Notes: a model not told the origin generated them from the letters alone. 64,000 nucleotides of DNA from Bacillus_AB infantis_C (GCF_050107595.1 NZ_JBNILH010000005.1:186001-250000), one strand, 5' to 3'. Positions 1 through 8,667 are shown, counted from the first letter of the stretch. Numbers and translations are program-made.

Positions 1-2
1 AA

Positions 3-131
3 AGGCTAAACAGACAGCAGGCAGTATACAATCCTTATATCGGACAGCATGTTAGAATAGTAAAAGGGACAAGTCCGATACCATATAAATCTAATTTTTT
101 TAACATAGAAGGTGAAAATAATGAATATTGA
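3..131 (+). CDS. C-terminal fragment of an upstream gene, unidentified
   Basis: Reading from base 3 there is an open frame of 42 codons that runs in from the left edge and stops at 129-131. It contains VYNPYIGQHVRIVKGTSPIP and looks like genuine protein. Its stop overlaps the ATG of the N-acetyltransferase at 121 by 11 bases, which suggests translational coupling. I do not recognise the family and no function is proposed. The alternative is untranslated leader, but the lack of stops and the protein-like composition argue against that. Confidence 0.45.
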   Translation, partial: RLNRQQAVYNPYIGQHVRIVKGTSPIPYKSNFFNIEGENNEY

Positions 132-861
132 CCGCTATCTAGCCAGGATTCAGGCAGATAAAAAGGAGCCGGGACTTGAAGCGCTGGCACATCTGCAAAA
201 AAGGCATATGCTAAGCATACCTTTTGAAAATCTGGATGTTATCAGGAAGGTCCCGATCAGTTTGGACAGGGATCAGTTTTACAAAAAAGCAGTGGAAAAC
301 AGAAGAGGCGGTTTCTGCTATGAGCTGAACGGCCTCTTCCAAACCCTTCTTTCCAGGATGGGCTACAGCTCAGCCCTCATCTCCGGTACAGTCAAAACAC
401 CGGGCGGATGGGCCAGGGAAAACAGCCATGCTGCCATACTGGTCTATCTAGACCAGCCTTATTTGACGGATGTAGGCTTCGGGGACTCTGCAAGGCAGCC
501 TATACCGCTTGATGGCACTGAGAAGGAGGATGCGAGCGGTAAATATAAAGTCAGGGATCTGGGAGGCGGCTGCTACAATTTGATGCATTATGCCAGCGGG
601 GATTGGGTCATTAAGTACCGGTTTACTGATGAAAAAAGAGACTTGGATTTTTTCCAGGAATCCTGCGGCTTTAATCAAACGTCAGCAGAATCGCCATTCA
701 CCAAAGATGATATTATTACGATTGCAACAGTAAACGGAAGAATCACGCTATCAGGGCACACACTGGTAAAAACAGAGAACGGGGAAAAATCTAAAACAGA
801 TTTAGACAAGACATCAAAACTGGTGGCGCTAAAAGAGTTCTTTGGCATAGCAGCGGAATAA
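121..861 (+). CDS. Arylamine N-acetyltransferase
   Basis: Transfers acetyl from acetyl-CoA to arylamines or arylhydrazines; cytoplasmic, 246 aa, a little shorter than the usual ~270. The cysteine-protease-like triad is visible: C66 in RRGGFCYELN, H103 in ENSHAAI and D117 in LTDVGFGD. The ATG at 121 is chosen over an in-frame GTG at 112 because the ribosome site (GAAGG, 108-112) lies a normal distance before 121 and overlaps the GTG. The gene overlaps the end of the upstream frame. A strong bidirectional terminator follows. The physiological substrate cannot be read from sequence; an anthranilate- or aniline-type amine is possible given the aromatic metabolism elsewhere in the window. Confidence 0.9.
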   Translation: MNIDRYLARIQADKKEPGLEALAHLQKRHMLSIPFENLDVIRKVPISLDRDQFYKKAVENRRGGFCYELNGLFQTLLSRMGYSSALISGTVKTPGGWARENSHAAILVYLDQPYLTDVGFGDSARQPIPLDGTEKEDASGKYKVRDLGGGCYNLMHYASGDWVIKYRFTDEKRDLDFFQESCGFNQTSAESPFTKDDIITIATVNGRITLSGHTLVKTENGEKSKTDLDKTSKLVALKEFFGIAAE

Positions 862-874
862 TGGCTTCATATAG

Positions 875-910
875 AAAAAGCTGGCGGAGATGGTCTCCTG
901 CCAGCTTTTT
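875..910. terminator. Bidirectional intrinsic terminator
   Basis: Stem AAAAAGCTGGC (875-885) pairs with GCCAGCTTTTT (900-910) and has A/T tracts on both sides. It serves the plus-strand N-acetyltransferase and the minus-strand threonine dehydrogenase, which converge here. Confidence 0.85.
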
Positions 911-914
911 CACT

Positions 915-1865
915 TTATTTGACTGTTGTAACTTTCAGCTTTTCCAGCATATCTGCCGTCATTTTAGCAAGATCGTATTCAGCCTTAAAGCCCCATTCTT
1001 CTTTTGCTGCTGTGCAATCGATTGAATTCGGCCAGCTGTCAGCAATCGCCTGGCGGACAGGATCCACTTCATAGCTGAGTTCAAATGAAGGAATATGCTG
1101 GCGGATGGCTTCAGCAATCTCTTCAGGCTCAAAACTCATTGCCGCAACATTGAATGAGTTGCGGTGCTTGAGCCGGCCTGCATCAGCTTCCATCAAATTG
1201 ACAATAGCATCAAGGGCATCCGGCATATACATCATATCCATATATGTCCCTTTATCGATATAAGAGGTGTACTTGCCTTCTTCGATCGCTTTATAATAAA
1301 TTTCCACAGCATAATCGGTAGTCCCGCCGCCTGGAGGGGTCACATAAGAGATCAGACCCGGGAAGCGAAGACCTCGCGTATCCAGTCCGAATTTATGAAA
1401 ATAATAATCGCAAAGGAGCTCGCCGGCTACTTTATTAACCCCGTACATTGTCGTTGGACGCTGAATGGTATCCTGCGGTGTGGAATCCTTTGGCGTAGAT
1501 GGACCGAAAGCGCCGATTGAGCTTGGCGTAAAGAACTGGCTGTTCAGTTCCCGTGCAGCTTCCAGTGCATTCATCAGGCCGCCCATATTAAGGTTCCATG
1601 CAAAAACCGGGTTTGCCTCAGCCGTCGCAGACAGCAATGCTGCCATATGAATGACTGTATCAGCATTATGCTTCTTTGCTGTATCAAACATAGATTTAGC
1701 ATCCGTAACATCCACGATTTCAAAAGGGCCTGACTGTGCCGCCTCAGAATCATTCCTGCGGATATCAGTTGCAATGACATTATCGGTACCATAAATGTTT
1801 CTAAGCTTGACAGTCAGCTCTGAACCGATCTGGCCAAGAGCACCTGTAATAAAGATCTTTTTCAT
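915..1865 (-). CDS. tdh: L-threonine 3-dehydrogenase, SDR/epimerase type
   Basis: Oxidises L-threonine to 2-amino-3-ketobutyrate with NAD. It is an extended short-chain dehydrogenase of 316 aa, not the zinc MDR-type Tdh. The Rossmann motif GALGQIG is at residues 8-14 and the catalytic Y141-x3-K145 is in MYGVNK. The start has GGTGGAGG a few bases upstream. It lies 46 bp downstream of kbl on the same strand, so the two steps of threonine to glycine plus acetyl-CoA are together. The neighbour makes this reading much more likely than a nucleotide-sugar epimerase, the general annotation for the fold. Confidence 0.85.
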   Translation of the reverse strand: MKKIFITGALGQIGSELTVKLRNIYGTDNVIATDIRRNDSEAAQSGPFEIVDVTDAKSMFDTAKKHNADTVIHMAALLSATAEANPVFAWNLNMGGLMNALEAARELNSQFFTPSSIGAFGPSTPKDSTPQDTIQRPTTMYGVNKVAGELLCDYYFHKFGLDTRGLRFPGLISYVTPPGGGTTDYAVEIYYKAIEEGKYTSYIDKGTYMDMMYMPDALDAIVNLMEADAGRLKHRNSFNVAAMSFEPEEIAEAIRQHIPSFELSYEVDPVRQAIADSWPNSIDCTAAKEEWGFKAEYDLAKMTADMLEKLKVTTVK

Positions 1866-1911
1866 CGTTTTCCTCCACCTAAATCCGTCGTTTCATATCT
1901 ATATTTGAATT

Positions 1912-3102
1912 TTAAATGATACCCATTTCCTTGCCGACCTTTTTGTAGATCGAAAGTGCCTGGTCCAGCATATCCTTCGTATGTGCAGCTGTCGGCATAT
2001 TGCGGACACGCCCGGTGCCCCGCGGAACAGTTGGGAACACGATTGATTTAGCATAGACGCCTTCATCATTCAATCGTTTGCTGAATTCCTGGGTAGCCAC
2101 TTCATCCCCGATAATGCAAGGAGTGATAGGCGTTTCACTGTCTCCAATATTGAAGCCGAGCTCCTTAAGCCCTTTTTTCAGATAATCGGCATTTTCCCAA
2201 AGCTTCTCATTCAGCTCAGTGCTTTCCATAAGGATGCTGATAGATTCGATGCACGCAGCTACATCTGCAGGTGTAAGTGACGTTGAAAATAAAAATGGGC
2301 GGCTTCTGACTTTCAGCCAGTCTATCAGCTGTTTCTTCCCGGCTACATATCCGCCGACAACACCAATGGCCTTGGAGAGCGTACCGATTTGGAAGTCCAC
2401 TTTATCGGATAATCCAAAATGCTTAACTGTACCTGCGCCTTTGCCGAGTACACCAGATCCATGTGCATCGTCAACATATGTAATCAGGTCGAACTCTTCA
2501 GCTATTTCCACGATCTCAGGGAGCTTCGCAATATCTCCATCCATGGAGAATACACCATCAGTGATGACCATAACTTTATTATATTGTCCGGACTCTGTCG
2601 CTTCCTTTGCTTTCGCGCGCAGATCTTCCATATCAGAGTGGTTGAAGCGGATGATTTTCGCACGGGACAGCCTGCAGCCGTCTATGATGGAAGCATGGTT
2701 CAGTTCATCGGAAAGAATAGCATCATTTTTGTCCATGACTGCAGAGATGGCAGCCATATTACAGTTAAAGCCTGATTGATAAGCAATGGCTGCTTCTGTA
2801 TGCTTAAATTCTGCCAGTTTTTCTTCCAATTTGATATGGATATCCATTGTGCCGTTGATTGTCCTGACAGCACCTGCTCCTACACCGTATGTATCAATTG
2901 CCTTTTTGGCACTATTTTTGAGCCTGTCGCTTGTAGCAAGGCCCAGGTAATTATTTGAGGATAAATTAATTAATTCTCTATTATTGATTTTGATCATTGG
3001 ACCATTAGGGCTTTCCAGCGGGTCGATTACATTATAAAGGCCCCTGCTTTTCAGATCCTCGAGATTTTCATTTAAAAAGCTATCCAAGGTTTTGCTGGAC
3101 AT
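1912..3102 (-). CDS. kbl: Glycine C-acetyltransferase (2-amino-3-ketobutyrate CoA ligase)
   Basis: PLP enzyme of the alpha-oxoamine synthase family. It cleaves 2-amino-3-ketobutyrate with CoA to glycine and acetyl-CoA. 396 aa, the normal family length; the PLP lysine is K244 in IGTLSKAIGVVGG, preceded by DDAHGSG. An upstream in-frame codon at 3180 would add 26 unrelated residues. The ATG at 3102 starts MSSKTLDSF and has AAAGAGAGGG just before it, so it is preferred. Same operon as the threonine dehydrogenase downstream. BioF would be the alternative for the fold, but no biotin genes are near. Confidence 0.9.
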   Translation of the reverse strand: MSSKTLDSFLNENLEDLKSRGLYNVIDPLESPNGPMIKINNRELINLSSNNYLGLATSDRLKNSAKKAIDTYGVGAGAVRTINGTMDIHIKLEEKLAEFKHTEAAIAYQSGFNCNMAAISAVMDKNDAILSDELNHASIIDGCRLSRAKIIRFNHSDMEDLRAKAKEATESGQYNKVMVITDGVFSMDGDIAKLPEIVEIAEEFDLITYVDDAHGSGVLGKGAGTVKHFGLSDKVDFQIGTLSKAIGVVGGYVAGKKQLIDWLKVRSRPFLFSTSLTPADVAACIESISILMESTELNEKLWENADYLKKGLKELGFNIGDSETPITPCIIGDEVATQEFSKRLNDEGVYAKSIVFPTVPRGTGRVRNMPTAAHTKDMLDQALSIYKKVGKEMGII

Positions 3103-3396
3103 AATAATCCCTCTCTTTATATAGAATTTAATGTCATCTGTAAATATACAACTGTACTCCTGATAAAGACATTTCGACAATCAAAAAAGACTTGTGTATC
3201 AAGGAGTTCCCTACTAATTACTTTAACATATTTGATTGAATTGTACACTTGAAAAGGACAACATTCAAGTTGCTTTTATTTTTCCCAATAGGAATTATCT
3301 TAGTTGTAAATTAAAGAGCTGTTTAGGTTATTCAGGGATTGAAGTCACTAAACTTGGATGCCAGTGGTTTAGCTTATGATTGAATATGGTGATTTT

Positions 3397-3520
3397 CGTT
3401 CCAGTGACTCCGCTTTCCGCGGAGCGGCGCTGAGCCTCCTCTTCGATTTGCTCATGCGAGGTCTCAGCTTTGCCGCTATTTCCCCAGGAGTCTGCGTGCC
3501 TTCCACTTCAATCAACAAGG
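3397..3520 (+). repeat. Interspersed intergenic repeat, copy 1
   Basis: About 124 bp that begin GTTCCAGTGACTCCGCTTTC and end CTTCCACTTCAATCAACAAG. The reverse complement of 18890-19024 matches it along nearly its whole length, including CGCTTTCCGCGG, CGGCGCTGAGC, TCTCAGCTTTGCCGCT and CAGGAGTCT.CGTGCCTTCCAC. It has internal inverted segments (GCTGAG/CTCAGC). It resembles non-autonomous intergenic repeats I know from Bacillus sensu lato genomes. The rest of 3103-3678 is AT-rich and shows no convincing gene. Confidence 0.75.
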
Positions 3521-3678
3521 TTTAATTAAATTTGTTTTACGTAAAACCAAGCCTTTTGATTAGAGAACTGTCCTTTGAATGAATAGTTCTACCTGACCTA
3601 ATTGATAATTTTAGTATTGTATATGTCTTTCAACTGTTAGTTTTAATGTCTCTTAAAATGGTTATTTTTAAAATAAAA

Positions 3679-3704
3679 AAACTTGCCTGAAATCAGGCAA
3701 GTTT
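3679..3704 (-). terminator. Intrinsic terminator of the small secreted-protein gene
   Basis: AAACTTGCCTGA (3679-3690) pairs with TCAGGCAAGTTT (3693-3704). On the minus strand a run of T follows, directly after the stop at 3709. Confidence 0.85.
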
Positions 3705-3708
3705 CTTC

Positions 3709-4029
3709 TTAGTATTGTGGTACTGGAGGATCAAATCCTAAAACTTTTTCACCATCAACTGTCAGCCATACATAATAATGGTCAATTTCAGTTTTAAGTA
3801 ATTTTTCAAGCTTCTTGATAATTTTCTCTTGAGCTTCAAAAGTAATTTGGGCTGTTTCTTCTCCAAGCTCGATACCTTCTAATCCAAGCATATCAGCAAT
3901 AGCTCTTGCTTCATCATAAGATACCTCTACATATTTGTCGTACTCAGGCAGATAAGCTGCTTCTGCAGGCTTAATGCTGAAAACTGCACCAATTAATAGT
4001 GCCATGACCAAAACGCTGATCTTTTTCAT
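3709..4029 (-). CDS. Small secreted protein of unknown function
   Basis: 106 aa with a clear Sec signal peptide: MKKIS, a hydrophobic core, and a likely cleavage after PAEA near residue 24. The mature part is small and acidic (IELGEETAQITFEAQEK), with KILLKTEIDHYYVWLTVDGE-like character toward the C-terminus. I do not recognise the family. AGGGGGAA precedes the ATG. It starts 15 bp after the stop of the cupin/HD-GYP gene, so the two are probably co-transcribed, which might point to a cell-surface or signalling output. That is inference only. Confidence 0.7.
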   Translation of the reverse strand: MKKISVLVMALLIGAVFSIKPAEAAYLPEYDKYVEVSYDEARAIADMLGLEGIELGEETAQITFEAQEKIIKKLEKLLKTEIDHYYVWLTVDGEKVLGFDPPVPQY

Positions 4030-4044
4030 TATTTTTCCCCCTGT

Positions 4045-4941
4045 TTAAATTTTGTCTTTCATTTTAAGGAAAATATCAACAATGTACGGATTGTACATGG
4101 TTCCTTTGCATCTGAGTATTTCTTGAAATGCCTCATCTTTTGTTTTTCCTTTTCGATAGACTCTATCGCTTATGATGGCATCATAGGAATCTACAACTGC
4201 TATAATAGAAGCCTCGATGGAAATCTCGTCGCCTTTCAGTCCGTATGGATAGCCCTTGCCATCATATCGTTCATGATGCTGCTCTACTATCTTTCCTGCC
4301 TGGACTAAGATTGGCAGGCCAGTCTGCTCAAGGATTTCCCTCCCGAACTCGGAATGCTTTTTCATGATTTCCCATTCCTCGTTTGTCAACTTCCCTGGCT
4401 TTCTCAAAATCGCGAGAGGTATTTTCAACTTGCCAACATCATGCAGAAAGGAAGCTATATTTAGACTCATCAGCTGTTTGGAATTAAACCCCAAATATTC
4501 CCCAAACAACATAGACAGCTTATTAATCCTGCTGCAGTGGTCAACGGTGTATCCATCTTTTTCTTCTATTGATACAGCCAGATCCATTAGGTTTTTGGTT
4601 ATTTTGCTGTAATGGTGGAAAACCGGCTGGGATGTAACATATAAAAATTCTGTCGTTTCTTCAGCCTGAAAGTAATAATGCTCCTTGACAGGAGTTTTAT
4701 AAAAGGAATCTCCAGCTTTATACGATTTCTTGGGATTGTCTGATTGGAGAACCAGCTCCCCTGAAAGGATATGTATAAATTCCATAGCATTCCAGTCTTC
4801 CTGTGGTTCAAGGCCCCATCTCGTATCGGCATGCAGCTTATGATAAATAACCTCCGTACCATCGCCAGATGCGAGGAGGGAGATCTGCAAGCCTTTCATG
4901 TGGACTGTTTCAATGAAACGATCTTCATTTATAATGCCCAC
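4045..4941 (-). CDS. Cupin plus HD-GYP domain protein (putative cyclic dinucleotide phosphodiesterase)
   Basis: 298 aa. Residues ~40-110 form a cupin-type beta-barrel (HILSGELVL, KAGDSFYKTPVKEHYYF). Residues ~125-298 form an HD-GYP domain with HDVGK (167-171), KHSEFG, HHERYDGKGYP (222-232) and DSYDAI (251-256). HD-GYP proteins hydrolyse c-di-GMP, and the metal-binding residues are present, so activity is plausible. The GTG at 4941 (GIINEDRF) is chosen because GAGGG lies upstream; a TTG at 5001 has no good ribosome site. The cupin may sense a small ligand, but none is identifiable. First gene of a two-gene unit with the secreted protein. Confidence 0.8.
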   Translation of the reverse strand: MGIINEDRFIETVHMKGLQISLLASGDGTEVIYHKLHADTRWGLEPQEDWNAMEFIHILSGELVLQSDNPKKSYKAGDSFYKTPVKEHYYFQAEETTEFLYVTSQPVFHHYSKITKNLMDLAVSIEEKDGYTVDHCSRINKLSMLFGEYLGFNSKQLMSLNIASFLHDVGKLKIPLAILRKPGKLTNEEWEIMKKHSEFGREILEQTGLPILVQAGKIVEQHHERYDGKGYPYGLKGDEISIEASIIAVVDSYDAIISDRVYRKGKTKDEAFQEILRCKGTMYNPYIVDIFLKMKDKI

Positions 4942-5082
4942 TGTGTTACCCTCATTTCTATTTCTAAGATTGCTGTCGAAACAAGAAGAAAAGAATGTCA
5001 AATCTTCTTCTATTCTCCAACATTATAATACATAAAGTTAAATAGTAATATAGAGAATTAGAAAAATAAACAAGAATTTACA

Positions 5083-5253
5083 TCATTTTTTTGGTAAATA
5101 ATGAGAAAGTCCTAGAAATAGCGCAACAGCAGATATTAGACTGCCAATCTTTGCTGCAGTGGATACCAAAAGAAGCAGTATTTTGGTTGTTATCTTGGCC
5201 TTTCGCTTAACACCCTTTGAATAAACATACAAAAAATTGATTAGTTTACTCAC
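5083..5253 (-). CDS. Possible small membrane protein (56 aa)
   Basis: An open frame with GTG at 5253 encodes a basic start (SKLINFLYVYSKGVKRKAK) and then about 30 hydrophobic or small residues (ILLLLVSTAA, LISAVALFLGLSHYL), ending in PKK. The layout suits a one- or two-helix membrane peptide. There is no convincing Shine-Dalgarno, so it may be fortuitous. It lies between the HD-GYP gene and arcA; the region otherwise shows only AT-rich promoter-like DNA. Confidence 0.3.
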   Translation of the reverse strand: MSKLINFLYVYSKGVKRKAKITTKILLLLVSTAAKIGSLISAVALFLGLSHYLPKK

Positions 5254-5330
5254 ATTGCTTTAAAGGAAAATAAACAGTAAACATGAAACCAGATAAAACT
5301 GGCTCGTATACATATTTGGAGGTTATATAA

Positions 5331-6560
5331 ATGAAGCATCCGTTAAATGTTACTTCAGAGATAGAAGAATTAAAGTCGGTCCTTCTGCACAGGCCCGGCA
5401 AGGAGGTAGAAAACCTTACCCCTCAATACTTAAAGAGGCTGTTATTTGATGATATTCCTTATTTGCCGGCAATTCAAAAGGAACATGATTATTTTGCAGG
5501 AGTGCTGAGCAATCGGGGCATTGAAGTGCTTTATCTTGATAAGCTGATGACAGAGACGCTTGCACAGCCTGAAATCCGCAGCCGGTTCACGGAACAGATC
5601 CTGATGGAAAGCCAGTCCAATGTGAATGGCTCTTTCGAGGCAGTCTCTGAGTATTTGAATTCTTTGCCGGCAGATGACCTGGTGAGGAAAGTGATGGCCG
5701 GGGTACGGAAGAATGAAATCGATTTAAAGGAAAAAGTGCACCTTCATGAAATCATGGCGGATTCTTATCCTTTCTTCCTTGATCCGATGCCAAATTTATA
5801 TTTTACAAGGGATCCTGCAGCAGTCATCGGCAAAGGCATAACCATCAACAATATGAATGAACCGGCCAGGAGGCGGGAATCTATTTTCATGGATTATATC
5901 ATTAAGCATCATCCCCGCTTTAAAGAGCATGATATTCCTGTCTTCTTTAATCGGGATGAACATTATACACTTGAAGGCGGAGATGAGCTGGTGCTGAGCA
6001 GAGAAGTTGCTGCTATAGGTGTCAGTGCCAGGACATCTGCACAGGGAATTGAAAAGCTGGCAAGGGAGTTGTTTGCCCGCCAGAAAGATATTAAGAAAGT
6101 AGTAGCTGTCGAGATTCCTAAATCACGGGCATTCATGCATCTGGATACTGTGTTTACAATGATTGATCATGATAAATTCACCTACCATCCTGCAATAGAA
6201 AACAGCGACGGGAAAATGAAAATTTATATTCTCGAGCAGGGGAATTCTGGTGATCTGAAAATCACAGAAAAGGACAGCCTTGTGGAAACCCTGAAGGAAG
6301 TCCTGAATCTACCTGAACTGGTCCTCCTGCCATGCGGCGGCGGAGATGTCATTGCAGCAGCAAGGGAGCAATGGAATGACGGCTCCAATACCCTGGCAAT
6401 CGCCCCTGGAGTAGTAGTTACCTATGACCGCAACTATGTTTCCAATGATATGATGAGGCAAAATGGGATCGAGGTGCTCGAGATCATGAGCTCCGAACTT
6501 TCACGCGGCAGAGGCGGCCCGCGCTGTATGAGTATGCCGATTGTCAGAGGAGAACTGTAA
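5331..6560 (+). CDS. arcA: Arginine deiminase
   Basis: Hydrolyses L-arginine to citrulline and ammonia in the cytoplasm. 409 aa, full length. Typical blocks are FTRDPAAVIGKG (~residue 158), LEGGDEL, MHLDTVFTMID and the catalytic cysteine C399 in RGRGGPRCMSMP near the C-terminus. TTGGAGG sits 8 bases before the ATG. No arcB (ornithine carbamoyltransferase), arcC or arcD is adjacent, so it is a solitary deiminase. Either the rest of the ADI pathway is elsewhere or the enzyme serves pH/ammonia homeostasis. A terminator follows immediately. Confidence 0.95.
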   Translation: MKHPLNVTSEIEELKSVLLHRPGKEVENLTPQYLKRLLFDDIPYLPAIQKEHDYFAGVLSNRGIEVLYLDKLMTETLAQPEIRSRFTEQILMESQSNVNGSFEAVSEYLNSLPADDLVRKVMAGVRKNEIDLKEKVHLHEIMADSYPFFLDPMPNLYFTRDPAAVIGKGITINNMNEPARRRESIFMDYIIKHHPRFKEHDIPVFFNRDEHYTLEGGDELVLSREVAAIGVSARTSAQGIEKLARELFARQKDIKKVVAVEIPKSRAFMHLDTVFTMIDHDKFTYHPAIENSDGKMKIYILEQGNSGDLKITEKDSLVETLKEVLNLPELVLLPCGGGDVIAAAREQWNDGSNTLAIAPGVVVTYDRNYVSNDMMRQNGIEVLEIMSSELSRGRGGPRCMSMPIVRGEL

Positions 6561-6580
6561 AAGGGCCTGGATGGCCCTTT
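6560..6580 (+). terminator. Intrinsic terminator after arcA
   Basis: AAAGGGCC (6560-6567) pairs with GGCCCTTT (6573-6580), followed by TTCTTTT. It starts within the stop codon region of arcA. Confidence 0.8.
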
Positions 6581-6591
6581 TCTTTTGCTCT

Positions 6592-7968
6592 TTATTCAAA
6601 CCACGCCTCGGTAAGAATCTTTATCCCGTCTGCAATTTCTTCGGCAGAAAGTCCTCCAAATCCCAGCATGATCGAATCATCACCATCTCCATTTGCCCAA
6701 TACTGGTTCGCAGAATACACTTTCACACCTTTTTGGTCAGCCTTGGCTGTAAGCTCTTCACTTTTCCTCCCTTTCAGCTTTATGAGGATATGAAGCCCTG
6801 CCTTTTGCCCAATCACAGCTGCTTTATTTCCCATCATAGAACTTACCGACTCCAGCAGCACTTTATGCTTTTCCTGATAAAGGACACGCATTTTCCGGAT
6901 ATGCTGGTCAAAGTCTCCTTCATTCAAGAAACGTGCTGCAGCTTCTTGAATTATGGGAGAGACTGGCTGGCTGTACAGGCTGAAGTCCCTTTTATAGACA
7001 GCTATAAGGGCCGGCGGCAAAACAATGAAGCTCATTCTGGCTGCAGGAAGAAAGGATTTTGAAAAAGTCCCAAGGTAAATGACGCGATCATTTTGATCAA
7101 GACTTTTAAGCGGCGGAATCGGCTGCCCCTGATATCTGAACTCGCTGTCATAATCATCCTCCAAAATATAACCGCCAGTTTCCGCAGCCCATTTCAGCAG
7201 CTTCAGCCGTTTATTGATTGATAGGACCATACCAAGCGGAAATTGATGGGAGGGTGTGACATAAACTGCTTTTGCCCTCTTTTCTGCAAGCTCTTCAACA
7301 CTGATTCCATCTTCCTCCACAGAGACGGGTTCTACTTTTCCTCCCTGATGCATCAGCACTTTCCTCACCCCATCATAGCCTGGGTTTTCCATCGCTATCA
7401 CTTCTCCGCGAAGCTCGAGTATACTCATAATCACTGAAATGCTGTTTTGCGTTCCTGAAGTGATGATGATTTGTTCCGGAGTACACTCTATCCCCCTTGA
7501 TCTGTACAAATACCTTGTCAGCTCGGTCCTCAAGGACAATTGGCCCTGCTTGTCTCCATATTGCAGATTAGAGAGATCGAATGCTGCTTCAGACAGGGCA
7601 TTTTTCCATCTCCTTGCAGGGAAAGCAATAGCATCAATATGGCCGTATTGAAAATCAATTTTCGGTTTTTCCTGCTCTTCTTTTAAAATAACACGCAATT
7701 GTTCTTTAACCTGTTTCAAGGGAAATTCATCTATTTTGTTTACAACTATTCCGCTCTTCGGCCTGCTGTCGGCATACCCTTCTGCAATCAGCTGGTGATA
7801 CGCCTCTTCTACTGTATTTTTGCTTACGTCCAGAAATCGGGAAAACTTGCGGATGGAAGGAAGCTTTTCCCCCGGCTTCATTTTTCCTGACTCGATTTCC
7901 GACTTGATATACTGATATAGCTGCACATATAAAGGCAGCTGGCTTTCCCTATCTAAAAACGGCGTCAT
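6592..7968 (-). CDS. MocR-type (GntR/aminotransferase) transcriptional regulator
   Basis: 458 aa. Residues 10-80 are a GntR winged helix (LYQYIKSEIESGKMKPGEKLPSIR, VSKNTVEEAYHQL, SRPKSGIVV). Residues ~105-458 are a class I aminotransferase fold with DDYDSEFRY and the PLP lysine K304 in GTFSKSFLPAAR. Such proteins sense PLP or an amine and bind direct repeats. It is divergent from the PNPOx-fold gene at 8075, with paired direct repeats between them, so that gene is its likely target. The relatives are PdxR/GabR-like; the effector is unknown. GGGAG precedes the ATG. Confidence 0.88.
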   Translation of the reverse strand: MTPFLDRESQLPLYVQLYQYIKSEIESGKMKPGEKLPSIRKFSRFLDVSKNTVEEAYHQLIAEGYADSRPKSGIVVNKIDEFPLKQVKEQLRVILKEEQEKPKIDFQYGHIDAIAFPARRWKNALSEAAFDLSNLQYGDKQGQLSLRTELTRYLYRSRGIECTPEQIIITSGTQNSISVIMSILELRGEVIAMENPGYDGVRKVLMHQGGKVEPVSVEEDGISVEELAEKRAKAVYVTPSHQFPLGMVLSINKRLKLLKWAAETGGYILEDDYDSEFRYQGQPIPPLKSLDQNDRVIYLGTFSKSFLPAARMSFIVLPPALIAVYKRDFSLYSQPVSPIIQEAAARFLNEGDFDQHIRKMRVLYQEKHKVLLESVSSMMGNKAAVIGQKAGLHILIKLKGRKSEELTAKADQKGVKVYSANQYWANGDGDDSIMLGFGGLSAEEIADGIKILTEAWFE

Positions 7969-7981
7969 AGGCCACTCCCAT

Positions 7982-8023
7982 CTGACCCTTTAAGATTATA
8001 CGAAACTGTCACTTTAAAGATGG
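7982..8023. promoter_or_regulatory. Candidate MocR operator: two direct repeats
   Basis: CTGACCCTTTAAGATTA (7982-7998) and CTGTCACTTTAAAGATGG (8006-8023) are direct repeats 24 bp apart in the intergenic region between the MocR gene and its divergent neighbour. Direct repeats about two helical turns apart are the usual MocR binding pattern. Assignment by position is inference. Confidence 0.5.
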
Positions 8024-8074
8024 TCACATTGATATTAATCTGAATATACCATAAATATCTAAGGAGTGGAGTAT

Positions 8075-8623
8075 ATGTTTCCAATGCGCCAATCAATGCT
8101 GGAAGTCAAAGAACCGGAGAAAATCAGCACCTTCCTTAAGCAGGCCAGAACAGGATACCTTGGACTCAATGACAGTTCTTACCCTTATGTGGTGCCTCTA
8201 AATTATATTTGGCAGGATGATTGTATCTATTTTCATGGAGCCTCAGAAGGAAGGAAAATGGAGCTGCTGAATAATAGTCCGCATGTCTGCTTTACAGTAA
8301 GCGAAGATTTTGGCACACTGACCGACCCCGTCCCCGCAAAAACAGATACAGCTTATATGAGTGTTATGGTTTTTGGGAAAGCATTTGTGCTAGCCAATAT
8401 AGATGAAGCAACTATGGTTATGCAGAAAATGCTGGACAAGTATGTACCCGGCTACTTCCAGTCACCTCTGCCAAAAGCCCATGTAGATAAATACCGCTCC
8501 TCTCTTGGAAGCAGGACGGCCGTCATTAAAATCATTCCTGACGCTATAACTGCGAAAGAGAATACAGCTGAAAATGAAAAAAAGTACTATCCAGGCAAAA
8601 CAGCGGCTGTCGACCTTAAGTGA
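8075..8623 (+). CDS. Pyridoxamine 5'-phosphate oxidase-like FMN-binding protein
   Basis: 182 aa split-barrel flavin-binding protein of the NimA/PNPOx-like group (TGYLGLNDSSYPYVVPLNYIW, YFHGASEGRKMELL, VCFTVSE, SYMSVMVFGKA-like segment). Members bind FMN or heme and may act as small reductases; the substrate is unknown. The ATG at 8075 is preferred over GTG at 8066 because AAGGAG (8061-8066) is correctly spaced for it. Its divergence from a MocR regulator suggests control by PLP or an amine. It shares a bidirectional terminator with trhO. Confidence 0.82.
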   Translation: MFPMRQSMLEVKEPEKISTFLKQARTGYLGLNDSSYPYVVPLNYIWQDDCIYFHGASEGRKMELLNNSPHVCFTVSEDFGTLTDPVPAKTDTAYMSVMVFGKAFVLANIDEATMVMQKMLDKYVPGYFQSPLPKAHVDKYRSSLGSRTAVIKIIPDAITAKENTAENEKKYYPGKTAAVDLK

Positions 8624-8667
8624 AGAATATTAAAACCTTCGAGAGATTTCAGTCTTGACTTCCATAT

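Noticed and set aside
112..861. GTG at 112 as start of the N-acetyltransferase
   Set aside because: It overlaps the GAAGG ribosome site that is properly spaced for ATG 121.
915..1865. Nucleotide-sugar 4-epimerase
   Set aside because: Adjacent kbl and the length of 316 aa fit SDR-type threonine dehydrogenase better.
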